DNA of 64,000 nucleotides from Populus alba (GCF_005239225.2 NC_133300.1:20201584-20265583); one strand, 5' to 3'; positions 32,877 through 45,047 are shown, numbered from the stretch's first letter. The notes: a model not told the origin generated them from the letters alone. A program made the numbers and translations.

Positions 32877-34039
32877 GTGAGTTTTATAGAAGTGATGATA
32901 TAATTTCGGAGAGAAATGGTGTTTTTGTTATTTTTTTTTTTTATAAGCATTGTTAGTTCATGTGCTATTTTGTCGTGATCAACGCAATGACAGGTCCAAA
33001 ATGGATTTTCTTTGATAGAAGAATCTCGATTGTAAAGATTTTGTGACTAAAAATTAAATAACAAAGGAATGAGTTAAATGAAAAATAAATAATAACATAA
33101 AATATTTTTCAACTTAGTTTTTATTATACAGCTAAATATATTAATAAACTTTACTTAAAAAAATATTTGACAAGGTTTAAAATGAAAAAAAATATTAATA
33201 TATTTCACTCAAAAATATTTAATAAGGATATATGTTTATACTATCATATTTAAAATATTTATAGTATATATATAATTATATTTTATAAAATAAACTATTG
33301 TATATGTTATGACCTACTTTTATTTAACCCATTCCTTTATTATTTTTAGTGATATTAAGGAACCATCTTTCATATCTGTTTTTGTCATTGAAAGAATATT
33401 GAACTTGAAGGAATGTTTTGATGGTTTTTTAGGACGAGGGAATTTAAGAGAGGTTAACTCGAGGAGGAAGGGGTAAGGAATTTCAAGAATTTTTTGTTTC
33501 GTGACATTCCTTTTTTTTTTTTAATTCAAAATTATTTTACTCTTGTTTATCCATCCATTTCAATGTTAAATCACAAATGTATGTTGTTTAAATTCTTTAT
33601 AATCTTATTTAATTTAAAATTAAGTGTAGTTCAAAATTCTTTTTGATTGATTAGGCTGTAATTTGATCATACATACATAAATAACTGAAATTAATTAACA
33701 ATACATCATCACCATATCATCTTCAAAACGTCATGATCATCTCAGATTCGGAGAGAGAGATCACTTGCTTTTCTACAAAGGTTGTTTATGATATTGTGCT
33801 TACTGCTTAGGAAGGTCCAAGTAAGGGATAGATTCTAATTAGGAAGATTGTTTCCAAAGTAAGAGATAAATGAAAGAATAAGGGAATGTCAGGAACAAAA
33901 ATTACAGGCGTTTGTGTTGCCTTTACATGCATGCTCGTAGCTAGAAATCAAGAGTTTTGCCATTCTGAAAACATAACTTCACTCTCATCTCAATCATTTT
34001 TCCTATCAACAAATTCTCCTCTCTCCACTCAAAAAGAAA
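32877..34039. other. Intergenic region upstream of CNL gene 1
   Basis: AT-rich without a gene. The block 33731-33868 (TCATGATCATCT..., TTGTGCTTACTGCTTAGGAAG) recurs at 56953-57106, so it is a duplicated piece of CNL upstream DNA. The last 90 bases resemble the leader seen before the other CNL starts (TCTCAATCATTT, CACTCAAAAAGAAAATG). Confidence 0.6.
33731..33868 (+). repeat. Duplicated CNL-upstream block (partner 56953-57106)
   Basis: Shares TTGTTTATG(A/C)TATTGTGC and TACTGCTTAGGAAG with the partner at high identity. At 56953 no gene follows, so a CNL start was probably lost there. Confidence 0.75.
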
Positions 34040-35345
34040 ATGTCAGGAACTTTTGCAACCACCATTGCACAATCCCTTATAGGGAAGTTAGGCACTTTTG
34101 CTGGTCAAGAATTTTGTTTGGCATGGGGACTTGAAGCTGACATTGCTCGTCTTGAAAAGAGATTGAAAGCCATCAACGCAGTGCTGTCCGATGCTGAGCA
34201 GAAACAATCAAGGAATGACAGGATTCGGATCTGGCTCAACGATCTCAGAGAAGTCTTGTATGATGCAGAGGACGTGCTGGACGAAATCGAGTGCGAAACT
34301 TTGCGAAGAGAGGTGGTGAAAACAACAGGGAGCACCTGCAGAAAGGTACGGCGCTTCTTTTCAAGCTCTAACAAGATTGCATTCCGTTTAAGAATGGGTC
34401 ATCAGATAAAGAGCATCATAGAAAGACTAGCTGAGATTTCATCTCTTAAGTCTGACTTCAACCTCAGCGAGCAGACTACTGATTGTAGTCATGTCTTGCA
34501 TGAGGAAACAGAGATGAACCAATCCTTTGAGAGCTTTTCCGGTCTTGTCGGAAGAGATCAAGACAAAGAACGCATCATCAACCTTTTAGCAGAACCTTTT
34601 AAGGTTGGTGATGCACATCCCTTCGTCCTTCCGATTGTAGGAATGGGAGGCTTGGGGAAGACATCTCTTGCCAATCGGTGTGTGATGATGAGATTGTAAA
34701 TACTCATCATTTTGATCTGAAGATGGAGGCATGTGTTTCAGATGATTTTTCCTTGAAACAAGTGGTATAAAAATTATTAAATCTGCAACTGGGGAAAGAT
34801 GTACGGATTTGGATGGGGGTGAACTTAATAAAAAACTTGAAGAAATTTTGAATGGTAAGAAATACTTGCTTCTTTTGGATGATGTTTGGAATGAAGATGC
34901 TGAAAAATGGTTGTTGTTGAAGCCTTTGTTATCAAAAGGTGCTGGTGGAAGTAAGATTATAGTTACTACCCGTAGTCAACGTGTTGCTGAGATTATGGGT
35001 ACTGTTGCTGCGGACAACCTAAGTCTTCTTGGTCAGGAGGACTGTCTGTCGTTGTTTTACAAGTGTGCATTCAAGGAAGGACAAATGGAGTTGTATCCAA
35101 ATTTGGTTGGAATTGGGAAAGAAATAGTGGAGAAATGCAAGCAAGTTCCTCTGGCAGTGATTAACTTGGGGACGCAACTGTATGGTAAGACTGATGAAAC
35201 AGAGTGGAAATCGGTGAGAGACAGTGAGAAGTGGGGAGAAGAGGGAGATGGTATTTTACCTGCCTTGAAAATAAGCTATCAAAGACTGCCGACTCACTTG
35301 AAAAGATGCTTTCTTTATTGTTCCGTTTTTCCAAAAGATTACCTA

Positions 35346-35800
35346 TGTTGTGCGGAATTCGAGGACCGGTGATGTACTTATTTTTGCTCATAGAAGGGGT
35401 AAGCACACTGAGACACAATATTTTACATGGTTCGGCAAAACCGCCTACATCCACGGGAGAGAGTCATTTTATTATAGATAGAGAAAGGATACAATAAATA
35501 CATGGAGGAGGATCACATCCACTCAACTCTCATCTCTCGTTGCTGCCCTTGCAGCTGCTGCAATGGCTGCTGCCATCGCAACTCTCTATTTCTCTCTATT
35601 CTCTTACGTTTCTCATCTCTCACACTTTGCTCTCAATTAATTATGCCTCTTTTATAGGCATTTCATGGTCAACATGGAGGGGCCAATAATGCCTTAAAAC
35701 ATGCCACCATTAGTGGCACTAATGGTGCTACCACTTGCTTGGTGGTGGTGGCCACTTGCTTGGTGGTGGGGTATTGTCAATAAATGGCAATATCCTAACA
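35346..35800 (-). repeat. Left (3') LTR of the element in CNL gene 1
   Basis: 455 bp, TGTTGTGCGG...TATCCTAACA in plus orientation. It carries an extra copy of a GGTGG(CCACTTGCTT) word compared with the right LTR. Confidence 0.92.
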
Positions 35801-38637
35801 ATCACCCCCTTTGCCATTTATGTGGACAATTGTCATATTGCTTCTTCAGCACAAGCTTGCATCCTACAGCTTTTCCAAGCTTACCATTCCGAGAGCGTAT
35901 GTGGCCAAGTTTACAGGTACTCGCCAAACCTTTCAATCACCAGAGTGACCAAAGCACACCTTTTCTCACACAAAAGGATCACTACAACCAGATGGTCTGC
36001 CACATCACATCTGAAGAGTGTTAACGCTTGTCTCTAGGAACATTCCCCTTCGAGCGTATCAACCATGCTCGGTCCGGAATGATTTATCAAGCCTCACACC
36101 AAGGCTTACAACACCCCCTCAAACGGATATTCCAAGTGACAGTCATTATCTGAGTATCTCAATATGATCACAAGCCCACCACTCTTCTAAGAGTCTACTC
36201 ATCCAGGAGTTGCGCCTGCCCTCTGTTCCACCTTAGGAACCACGCCTTACTTCTCCGTGAGTTTCTCGCTTTTAGTCTCAAGAATCCAGGTAGCTCTCCA
36301 CCTTTAACCATGGGGGTAGCCCATTAAAGGTTGATCCATATATGTCTTCATACTCTGAGTATTACAATGCCTTCACCGAGCTCACCACCTTGACAAGAGT
36401 CAACTTGTTCCCGGAACTTGCGCATGCCCTCTGCTCCTTCATAGCAGTCGCGTCTTAATGCTCCACAAGTCATCCACTTATTGTCCAAGGCAAATGTCTT
36501 CTAGCTCATTGATCTTTAGCATGGGGCAATATCCATGAAAGTCAATCCTGCATTTGTCTTCATACTTATCATAACCACTTCATTAACTATACACCTATCC
36601 ACTTATATCTAGCCATCACATTGGCTCTGGGGCGTTCTGAACTGGGGCTCCTATCATGGCCCTCACACCTTCTCCTGAGGTGTCCCCGCTCGTCGTCATG
36701 CAACGGTCTGAATCTGGGCTCACATCGTGGCCCTCACACCTTCTCTAAGGTATCTCTGCCTTTCATAGGCAGTCGCATCCTCCTTCAGCTGGGATGCCTC
36801 AGTGGCTCCAAGATTCTCTACCACCATGTGGACTTGGGAGAGATCACTACCACTAACTACATAGAAAGAGAAAGTTGCGGTATACTCCTCGCAATCCTCC
36901 ACCTCGATTTCTATGTTTGGAGCTTCTATGCCTTTCTGCTTGACAGCTCCAGCTACACCACCTCTCTTTGGTGTCTTCGCCTTTCATCACAAGCGGTCGC
37001 CTTTTATCACAGGCGTTTGCACCCCCTCAATTAGGTGCCTCTGCAACAGCTCATCTTTCCATCCTTGCATGCATTGGAAAGGTCCTCGCTTGTTGTCTTC
37101 ATCAAGAGCACAAGAGACTTCCTGTTATACAACTTCTACATAGTCTCTGCTCTGAGCTTCATCTGGGAACTCTTCTTCTCTTTGCACCTGTTGTCTCAGT
37201 ACAGTACCTCGTTAGATCCCTCGGGTACTCCTACATAATCTCCGTGTGCTCTTGTGCAATTTCTGTTCTCCAGATTTCTCCCTATTCCTTGCTTATGTTT
37301 GACAGCAGCTCATCCCGTCACAACATTTATCCAAGTCAAAATAGGGTGCCAATCTTTATCCTCTTGCTGTATTTCTCTTCCATTATTAGGGTCTTCATCA
37401 ATTCTCCCTTTGAGAAATCACAGTTACCGAATCTAACTTCTTTGGAGAAATCACCACTCCATCAAATCCTTATTCATATGGAACCCAACTGTTCCCTTTG
37501 TGTCGGCATCCTGCTAGTCTTCATCAGTTTCATTACAAACTGTTACATATACGAAAATAGTACCGTATGGATAATCCTTCCACTAAGCAAGTTCCCAGGA
37601 AAGATTGGAGGGGTCACACTAGTCCCTCTTAAAACCCAATCTCCTAGACAGAACTTCTTAGGCCATATCTATCCATCGTACTGTCTCTCCGTATATACAA
37701 CCATTTACTAGCTTTGTTGTGGCTTTCCTTTACAAGTGATCTGGGTATCCTGGTTTCATACCTGATTTCTCAACATCTGGCGAGACTACCAGTGCTTAGA
37801 TTCATCAAGATTGGTCTTCATCAATTTTCACTCTACACCTCTAATTGTCCACATAACCGGGTGTCTAGAATGTCCCAATTTTGCCTTTCATCAAGGCAAT
37901 TAAATTTCCCATTTAACAGCTCAGCACATGTAATTGGGTAAACATGTGCACCTTCTTCTTCTTCATCTCCATCAACCTCAATCCAGACCCTCAGATGCCT
38001 CCTGATCGGGCAATCTCTCTTCAATAATTCACCACCGCCATTTTTGGTCTCGAAACTCAATGATCGGACCATACCATTGCATCCGGAATGATCAAATTAG
38101 TTGGAAACATGTCTTGAATCGTCCAAATCGCACTTCAGACGGCTAATATTTGATCAAAACAATTCTGGCCTGATTCACGCTCAGATCCAGTTGCATGTAG
38201 ACTCTGCTGCACAGAATCATTTCCCTCGGCTCGCGGCTCGGCTTGGCTCGGATCGCGGCTGATGACATGGCATATGGGTCCCACGGTGCTGACGTGTTTG
38301 CTGACTGGGAGCTGACATGGCATGCCAACTCTGTATATTGACGCCATACTGACGTCATGATGACATCATCTCTATCCGGGTCTGGCACGTGGGTCGGGTC
38401 GCTTGATATTCGGGTCGGGTCAGCCCATCCGGGCGAAGAAGACGCGTGTGACGCGTGGCACGCGTCTGCGCGCGTGGCCAGCCTCCTCGACGGCACGTGT
38501 GGCCATGTCCGGTGTCTGATTTGACGCGGTTTTCACCAGTGGCTTCGTCACTTCCTCCTTTACACGGTGGTATGGTCAAAACACAATTTTGACAACTTTC
38601 ATTTTTGAGCAAAAATCAAAAACCACTTAAACCATGT

Positions 38638-38649
38638 GCTCTGATACCA
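38638..38649 (-). other. Primer binding site (initiator Met tRNA type)
   Basis: Minus strand reads TGGTATCAGAGC two bases from the LTR edge, the standard plant tRNA-iMet PBS. Confidence 0.85.
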
Positions 38650-38651
38650 AT

Positions 38652-39083
38652 TGTTGTGCGGAATCCGGGGACCAGTGATGTACTGATCTTTGCTCATAGG
38701 AGGGGTAAGCATATTGAGACACAATGTTTAACATGGTTCGGCAAAACCGCCTACATCCACGGGAGAGAGTCATTTTATTATAGATAGAGAAAGGACACAA
38801 TAAATACATGGAGGAGGATCACATCCACTCAACTCGCAACTGCTTGCTGCCCTTACAGCTGCTGCAATAGCTGCTGCCATTGCAACTCTCTCTTTCTCTC
38901 TATTCTCTTACGTTTCTCATCTCTCACACTTTGCTCTCAATTAATTATGCCTCTTTTATAGGCATTTCATGGTCAACATGGAGGGGCCAATAATCCCTTA
39001 AAACATGCCATCATTAGTGGCACTAATGGTGTTACCACTTGCTTGGTGGTGGGGTATTGCCAATAAATAGCAATATCCTAACA
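38652..39083 (-). repeat. Right (5') LTR of the element in CNL gene 1
   Basis: 432 bp with the same termini. It is followed on the minus strand by the tRNA-iMet-type PBS at 38638-38649, which sets the orientation. Confidence 0.92.
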
Positions 39084-40446
39084 ACCTATTCTTGGATCTC
39101 TTTTTGGTGCAATTTTGGATGAGACATGGGCTCATTCTTCAACCATCAAATCCAAATGAGAACTTGGAAGATGTTGGCTTGCGTTATCTGCGCGAGTTGA
39201 TCTCAAGATGTTTCTTCCAAGATTATGTGGATGGGATGGTTGGAGCTACCTTTAAGATGCATGATTTAATGCATGATCTTGCATCATCATTGGCTCAAAA
39301 TGAGTTTTCAATCATAAGCTCTCAAAACAACCAAATTTCCAAAATGACTCGTCATGTGACAGTTTTTTACTCTGATTCATTTTTTCATAAAACTCTCCCC
39401 AAGTCCCCAAACAACTTCCATCAAGTGCGGTCAATAGTCTTTGCAGATAGTATAGTGGGGCCTACATGCAAAACAGACTTTGAGAAATGTTTGTTAGAAT
39501 TTAAGCATTTGCGGTCTTTGGAATTAAAGGATGATTCTGGATTTGAGGATTTTCCGGAGATGATTGGCGCCTTGAAACATTTGAGATATATCCATTTTGG
39601 GAGGAACCCAAAAATAAAAAGACTCCCAAAATCTATTTTTAAATTGCAAAACTTGCAAGCTCTGCTTATAGGTTTGGGATTAGAAGAGCTGCCCAAAGAT
39701 GTGAGGTACATGATCAGCCTTAGATTTTTAGATCTAAGTACTCAGCAAAAGTGGTTGCCAGAAGGTGGGATTGGGTGTTTGGAGTGTCTTCAAACTTTAT
39801 TAATTGGTTGGTGTGAAAATCTAGAAAATTTGTGCGAAGATATGCAAGGTCTTAAAAGTCTTCGAAAATTGTTTATTCATCATTGTGATAGCTTGATTTC
39901 TCTGCCAAGAAGCATAAAATGCCTAACTACTTTGGAAGAATTATTTATTAGCGACTGTGAAAAGCTTGATTTGATGACGATAGAAGAAGAGAAAGAGGGA
40001 AAAATTCAACCTCTTTCCCCTTCCCTTCGTATTGTACTATTTGCGGCGGTACCAGCAACAATTGCTTTACCAGAACAGCTTTTTCAAGGATCTGTAGAAT
40101 CCTTACAAACATTTATCATCAGAGAATGTCCAAACATAGGAGAAATGCCGGAGTGCATCAACAATTTAAAGAAACTTCAAAATCTTAAGATCATTGATTG
40201 TCCAAGGTTGAGCAAAAGGTGCATAAGAGGAACAGGAGAAGATTGGCCCAAGATCAAACATATCCCTAAAATCAAGGTTGCTGATGATGACAGTGGTGAA
40301 GAAACATCTGATTAGGTACGGGTTATAAGTATTTAAATATATCATATTTAGTTTCACATTTTTATCCATTCTTCAATTCCTTTTTTTCCTTTTAAATTCT
40401 TTTCAATGTTTATTTGACACAACCTCTTGTGGTTTCGAGGGGCAGG

Positions 40447-40516
40447 TTCAAGTGGAACTCCATCAGATTTAACTAGAGCAAAATAACAAGATAAGGCATG
40501 TCGTGGGTGTCATGAT
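40447..40516 (+). other. Terminal small exon and donor region of CNL gene 1
   Basis: GGTTCAAGTGGAACTCCATC follows a GGGGCAG acceptor, as in gene 2 at 51970, and encodes GSSGTPS before diverging. The gene 2 donor AAG|GTATGT is GCATGT here (near 40497), so the splice site is damaged. The solo LTR starts about 20 bases on. Confidence 0.6.
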
Positions 40517-42468
40517 TGTTGTTACCCATTTTTTGACCCATGTTTTTTATATATTTTCAAAAAATCCAAAAATAGAGAAAAACAATGAAAATAAAAAAAA
40601 TATGTTTTTTTAATATTTTCTCGTCATTTTAGCATTTTCAGCGTCGTCTAAAAAAGAATTTTAATTTTCAAAAGACTTTCGAACGCGTTCGACTTTTCAC
40701 GCGTCATTTTTAAAATCATTGATTTTCCTCATTGAGTCGACGTTGATATTGGTCGTTTTCAAAAAACACAAAAAAATAAGAAAAATCAAAATTTACAAAA
40801 AAGAAAGAAGTTGAGGGACCAAGTTGAAAAACCTAGCAACATTTTGCCTATAAATACTGGTTTCCTCAACACATTCAAAGGGGGCCAATTTTGAAATTAT
40901 TAGAAGATAAAATACAAAAAAACCCTAACCCTAAAACAAAAAACCTCCCTCATTCTACCCAATGGAGCCGCCCCCCTGGTTTCAAATTTTTTGAACCTCC
41001 AGCCATTGCTCACCAGTTTATTCTTCTAAAAAAACAACCAGTCGCCGGCCATCTTCTTTAATTTTTTTCTCCCCTCACCAGAACCGGCCGCCACCCCCAT
41101 TATCAGATTTATCCCTTCTTCTCAGCCCCTTCATAGCCGTCTCCTCCCTACAGACCCGACCAACACCCACCGACCTCATCCTCTTCAGCCACTGCCCCTC
41201 ACTTCTCTTTCGGCCACCAAACAAAACCAAACAGCCACTTCCCTCAGTCCTCTTCCCTGCGGCTGCTCCTTCTCCCCATTTTTCCAGCTCCACCTTTTCC
41301 TCTCAGCCGGGCTTCTCCGTCAGCAGCAGCGTCCCCCACGGACCCGGATCGGTCCGCCGCTGCGTCATCCTCTGCTCTTCAACCAGCCTCCAGCGGCGGT
41401 CGAGCAACCAGCAGCCAGCAGCCAGCAACAGATCTTCCCTTTTCAACCGGTGGCAGATCCACGGTCCCCTCTCCATCACAGCTCCACCACAGCCATCACA
41501 GGCCACCAGCAGCACCCGCGCGGTCATTCCCCCTTGGCCTCGCCACCACCGGAAGCAGAGAAGAAGACGGAACCCCTAACGAACTGACCCGGGGAGAAGA
41601 CGATCTGAAGAAGAAGAGGAAGGAGCAGATCGGAGAAGAAAGAAAGAACAAAAATCAGATCTGCAAAGAAATAAAAAGTTAAAATCAACTGTTCTGTTGC
41701 GTTTTCTTGGTGTTGTGCAGGTCATTGCCGGTGGGGGAGAGAAGAAGATTGCAGGCCAGCCCTGTTTCCCCTGTTTTTCTTGCGGCGGCGGGTGAACCCA
41801 CGCGCCGCCAGTGATGGTGGCGCTTGGGAAGACGCGCCGCCACTGTCCTGCTGCCCATGTGTCTTCACAGTACCGTTCCCCGCAATTCCAGGAGGCTTTG
41901 GGGGGGGGCTGTTTTGTAATTTAAAATTGTTTGATGTTTTTTTTTATTTGGTTTTGAATTATTTTTATTTGTATTTTGTATTATGGATGTAACAAAAGAA
42001 AAGAAAAGAAAAGGAAAATAAAAGAAACAAAAATAAAATAGTGGAAGTGTATGTGTGTGCTTGTATTTTGTTTTTTATTTGTATATATTTTTTTATGATA
42101 AAATTGCAAATATATTAAAGAAGAATTTAATATTCTGATCGGATCACGGTTAAGAATTATTAACTTATACGTAAGTGATATTTCTAATTTTCGATGAAAA
42201 GACAATTATTAAAACTTCTTTAACACGTCAAAGCTACGAAGCAGCTTACCTCAGGTAGGGTGCGTTAGGGGTGCTAATACCTTCTCTAACCACAACCAGT
42301 CCCGTACCCGCAATCTCTGACAAGACCAGTACATCAGGTTTCCTAGTAGCCCTCAATGAATTACTAGGTGGCGACTCCAACGAACCAAAACGAAGCAAAC
42401 GCAACAACGAGAGAAAAATCGCCAGCCGATGCCGCTCGCTGATTCTGATTTTTTTTTGGGGTGCGACA
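40517..42468 (+). mobile_element. Solo LTR (1952 bp) of a Tat-type element in CNL gene 1 intron
   Basis: Starts TGTTGTTACCC, ends GGGGTGCGACA, flanked by perfect 5-bp duplications ATGAT (40512-40516 and 42469-42473). No internal element region is present. The gene 2 paralogue at 52010-52030 reads GTCATGATAAAATGC without the insertion, giving the empty site. The terminal domain (42240-42378) aligns with that of the element B LTRs, while most of the LTR is diverged, so it belongs to a related subfamily. The relics at 5876-7682 are of this subfamily. A solo LTR forms by recombination between the two LTRs of a full element. Confidence 0.93.
40849..40856 (+). promoter_or_regulatory. TATA box of the solo LTR
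   Basis: TATAAATA about 333 bp into the LTR, followed by a C/purine-rich leader. It is in the sense orientation of the host gene. Confidence 0.55.
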
Positions 42469-42473
42469 ATGAT

Positions 42474-43445
42474 AAAATGCAAAGTTAACTAATTCATTCA
42501 ACAATTTAAATTTCTTTGAACTTAATACATCATTATTAAATTCTATTTTTGTCTAATTTCTTCAGGTTTACTACTGTGAGGGTCCTATCGGCTGAGATCT
42601 TCTACAACAGTTTGTCACTTACGAAGATCAACTTAAGGCTCGGAGTGTCTGCTTTGTGTAATTTCCTTGGCTAGCTATGTGTGATGACTAGTCATGAATA
42701 AATTTATAAACATTTGGTTGTTCTGAATTATTGGCTTACCTCTTTATCTTATTTAAAATATTGTGTGTGATCATTTGAATAATTATGCTTAACATATAAA
42801 TTCCTCCTTCTAAACAAACTAAAAAGCTGAAACATCAAAGAAACTTCCATTAGAGGTCTGCGTGACTAGCTATCATGCTCAGTAGCTTTTCTATTCCAGT
42901 AAGAAAAATGGAAAATCAAAGTAACTTCCAAAAGTTTGTTGATGCTACTTGCATATTGCAACATCCTGATAGGTGTATAGCCTGAAAGCTACACTATAAA
43001 TGCTACCTGCACTCTTTAGTCATCGAGAATCAGCAACCTAGCTCTAATCTGATGGCTTCACTTCCAGTAGTTCCATTTGATCTTCCACGGTTTCTGATCA
43101 CAATTAGTATATAAAACTCTCAGTCTTTTCAGATGACGCACATCTTACTAACACAAGCACGTACACATGGAGAGATGATTATGTAATGGAAACTACATAA
43201 ATGCTGAAGAACAAAATAATAATTACAAATGTGATTGGCACTCTAGTTGTCTCATTAGACTGTAATTGCAGAAGAGTGTTAGATACCATATGCTGCAATA
43301 ACTGTACAGGGCAGTGAAAATCTATGGTAACATCAACTAGCTAGTAACATTACATTCATAAGAGTTTTGGAAGCCAGAGTAATGTAAATGATTCTGATAA
43401 CTGAACAGCATCAGCTTCAGAACTTCTTCCATCGCTAAAACTAAA
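42474..43445 (+). repeat. CNL gene 1 3' end and downstream duplicated block X
   Basis: 42474-42770 matches 52020-52420 after gene 2: intron tail, acceptor CTTCAG, GTTTACT.CTGTGAGGGTC, then CTTTGTGTAATTTCCTTGGC, the 3'UTR. 42853-43145 and 43363-43405 match 53084-53450 and 53640-53713 (block X: GACTAGCTATCATGCT, GCAACATCCTGATAGG, ATCTGATGGCTT). No coding gene is recognised in X. Confidence 0.75.
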
Positions 43446-43536
43446 GCTTCAGAACTTGTCTATTAGCAAAGGGATAAAAATTAAGAGGGGGCTTAATTTA
43501 TCCATTACTAGACTGAGTAATAATGCAAACATTTGG

Positions 43537-43733
43537 CACTTGAGGTCTTGGCCTAGTGGTGGAGGGGGCTTGTTCCTTTCCACCCCACCAGGGTTCAAAC
43601 CTCACCGTGCATGTCTGTCACCCCCGCGGTGCCTTACATGCTCACTGGGTTTGCAGGATGTTCAGTGGGCCGTGGGATTAGTCATGGTGCGCGCAAGTTG
43701 GCCCGGACACCCACGTAAAATAAAAAAAAAATG
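43537..43733 (+). mobile_element. tRNA-derived SINE with 14-bp target-site duplication
   Basis: A-box TGGCCTAGTGG (43549-43559) fits TRGCNNAGYGG exactly, and B-box GGTTCAAACCT (43592-43602) is one base off consensus. The body ends in CCCGGACACCCACGTAAAAT and an A-rich tail. Flanking ATGCAAACATTTGG is perfect at 43523-43536 and 43734-43747. No protein is encoded; it depends on LINE machinery. Confidence 0.9.
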
Positions 43734-43985
43734 ATGCAAACATTTGGAATATGCACAAGTACAAAAACTAATCCACATTCAAGTGTTTTTGTCTCTGAGC
43801 AAGTGAGAATAAGAGAGGACGGTTGCTTTGGGGGTTGAGGAAGAGGAAGATCATCTTAGTGGGATAGAGGAGCAGGTAGTTTTAGCCTTTTGGGGTTAAT
43901 TTAGTTTCACATCCTTGAACTTTTATGTTTTATCTAATGCGTCCCTCTGTAGATTATTTGTTTTAATATAACCCTTCTCCTATAT

Positions 43986-44205
43986 CTATATTTATAGTCC
44001 ATTTAGAAATGCGATCCAAACCGCGTTCCTTTAAATGTTTTTTTTTTTTTTAAATTACTAAAAATTAATTTTTTTTATGTTTTCAGATCGTTTTGATGTG
44101 TTGATCTCAAAAATAATTTTAAAAAAATAAAAAAAATCATTTTTATATATTTTTAAGCAAAAAACACTTTAAACCACAACCATTATCACAATCCCAAAAT
44201 ATACC
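43986..44205. mobile_element. AT-rich MITE of a family dispersed through the cluster
   Basis: Core words CAGATCGTTTTGATGTGTTG, CTCAAAAATAATTTT and AAAAAATCATTTTTATATAT, flanked by AAACCGCG and AAACCACAA ends. Similar cores occur near 44440-44590, 47440-47630, 57886-58215, 58617-58832, 58930-59060, 59344-59528, 60960-61070 and 61371-61546. Confidence 0.6.
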
Positions 44206-44330
44206 TTATAATCTGGCCCTTCTGTGCAATTTTAGCATTTAATGTACCATTTTAGGTGAGCAATATAGTCCAAGCCATGATAACTTTTATCCGTATGATA
44301 AAAGTTAGGCATGAGAGGGTCAATCCAAAT

Positions 44331-44880
44331 TTTGCTATTTGTTTCTAATAATACAACAGTCATCAAGAATCTCAAACTTACTGCAATGTCTCATTCATGA
44401 GTTTCAAAGATCTTAACAAAGAGACATCCAATAACATATTAAAAGTTTATACTGTTTTTCATTAAATTTTGAAATTTCTTTGCTTAAATAAAAATTTTTT
44501 TCATTAAATTTTTTTTTTAACATATACATGATAAAAATAATTTTTAAAAAATATTTTAATATATTTTTAAATAAAAATACCTAACACTCTCCAGAACCAC
44601 CCCTTGATCCTAACCAATTTTTGAAAAACTGTTTTTTCATTTTTTTTTCAAACAAATATTACCACCGCGTACCTCGCCGTCAAAACAAGTGACTCATCGA
44701 CATAACTACAACCACCACCATCTTCTTGCAAAATAAAATGACCCTCAAACAAAACTTCTAGCTCCCTATAATCAGAAAAGCTGAACTTTTAACACTAATA
44801 GCAACCACTAGCACCGCCGCCTTCACTATCTATACCACCACAACCACCCCGACTCCTTCCCTAACAAGCTTTAATTTAGC
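44331..44880 (+). repeat. Duplicated block Y (partner 52432-52895)
   Basis: CAATGTCTCATTCATGAGTT, CCACCCCTTGATCCTAACC and a CCACCACCATCTTCTTGC region recur at 52432-52895. In gene 1 the order is X then Y; after gene 2 it is Y then X. No coding gene was found. Confidence 0.75.
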
Positions 44881-45047
44881 ATTAGTGACTTGAATTTGGA
44901 TCATCACTATACAGATATTCCTTGCGCAAAAGACAAGGAGTGCTCCTTTTTGTTTCGTTCATGTCATTTTCCTTGCTTCTAGGCCAAGATTTAAAGCTAT
45001 TCCCCCACACATATTTGCCTTATCTCAACTATCATTCATTCCAAGAA

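Larger units (their letters stand above)
35346..39083 (-). mobile_element. Non-autonomous LTR retrotransposon inside CNL gene 1
   Basis: Terminal repeats 35346-35800 and 38652-39083 flank 2.85 kb of internal DNA. On the minus strand, TGGTATCAGAGC (38638-38649), the usual initiator-Met tRNA PBS, follows the right-hand LTR, and a GGCAAAGGGGGTGAT PPT precedes the left-hand one, so the element reads leftward. Target-site duplication ACCTA at 35341-35345 and 39084-39088 is perfect. No gag, RT or integrase was recognised inside, so it would need helper proteins. The PBS type suits Copia-like elements but does not prove it. The LTRs differ by a ~21-bp repeat and scattered substitutions, so insertion is not very recent. 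Confidence 0.9.
34040..40315 (+). pseudogene. CNL gene 1: CC-NB-LRR resistance gene, interrupted
   Basis: Order: Rx-type coiled coil (MSGTFATTIAQSLIGKLG, YDAEDVLDEIE), NB-ARC with P-loop GMGGLGKTSLA (34646), kinase-2 KKYLLLLDDVW (34858), RNBS-B TTR, GLPL-like CKQVPLAVINLG and RNBS-D CFLYCSVFPKDY (to 35342). A 3.7-kb transposon follows (35346-39083), then the winged helix, MHD (MHDLMHDLA at 39257) and LRRs ending EETSD at 40315. Two single-base deletions near 34674 and 34766 break the NB-ARC. Removing the insertion would restore frame at that site, so the frameshifts are separate lesions. It is a close paralogue of gene 2. A terminal exon starts near 40447 and a last exon near 42567, with a solo LTR in the intron between. 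Confidence 0.92.

Noticed and set aside
33886..34134. An 82-codon frame starting before CNL gene 1
   Set aside because: It overlaps the true coiled-coil start at 34040 in another frame and has no homologue in the sister genes.
36621..37711. Long open frames (up to 247 codons) inside the element in CNL gene 1
   Set aside because: They run opposite to the element (its PBS and PPT put it on the minus strand), overlap in several frames and show no gag, RT or integrase motif.
40920..40940. CCCTAACCCTAA telomere-like words
   Set aside because: Only two units, inside an LTR leader; not an interstitial telomere tract.
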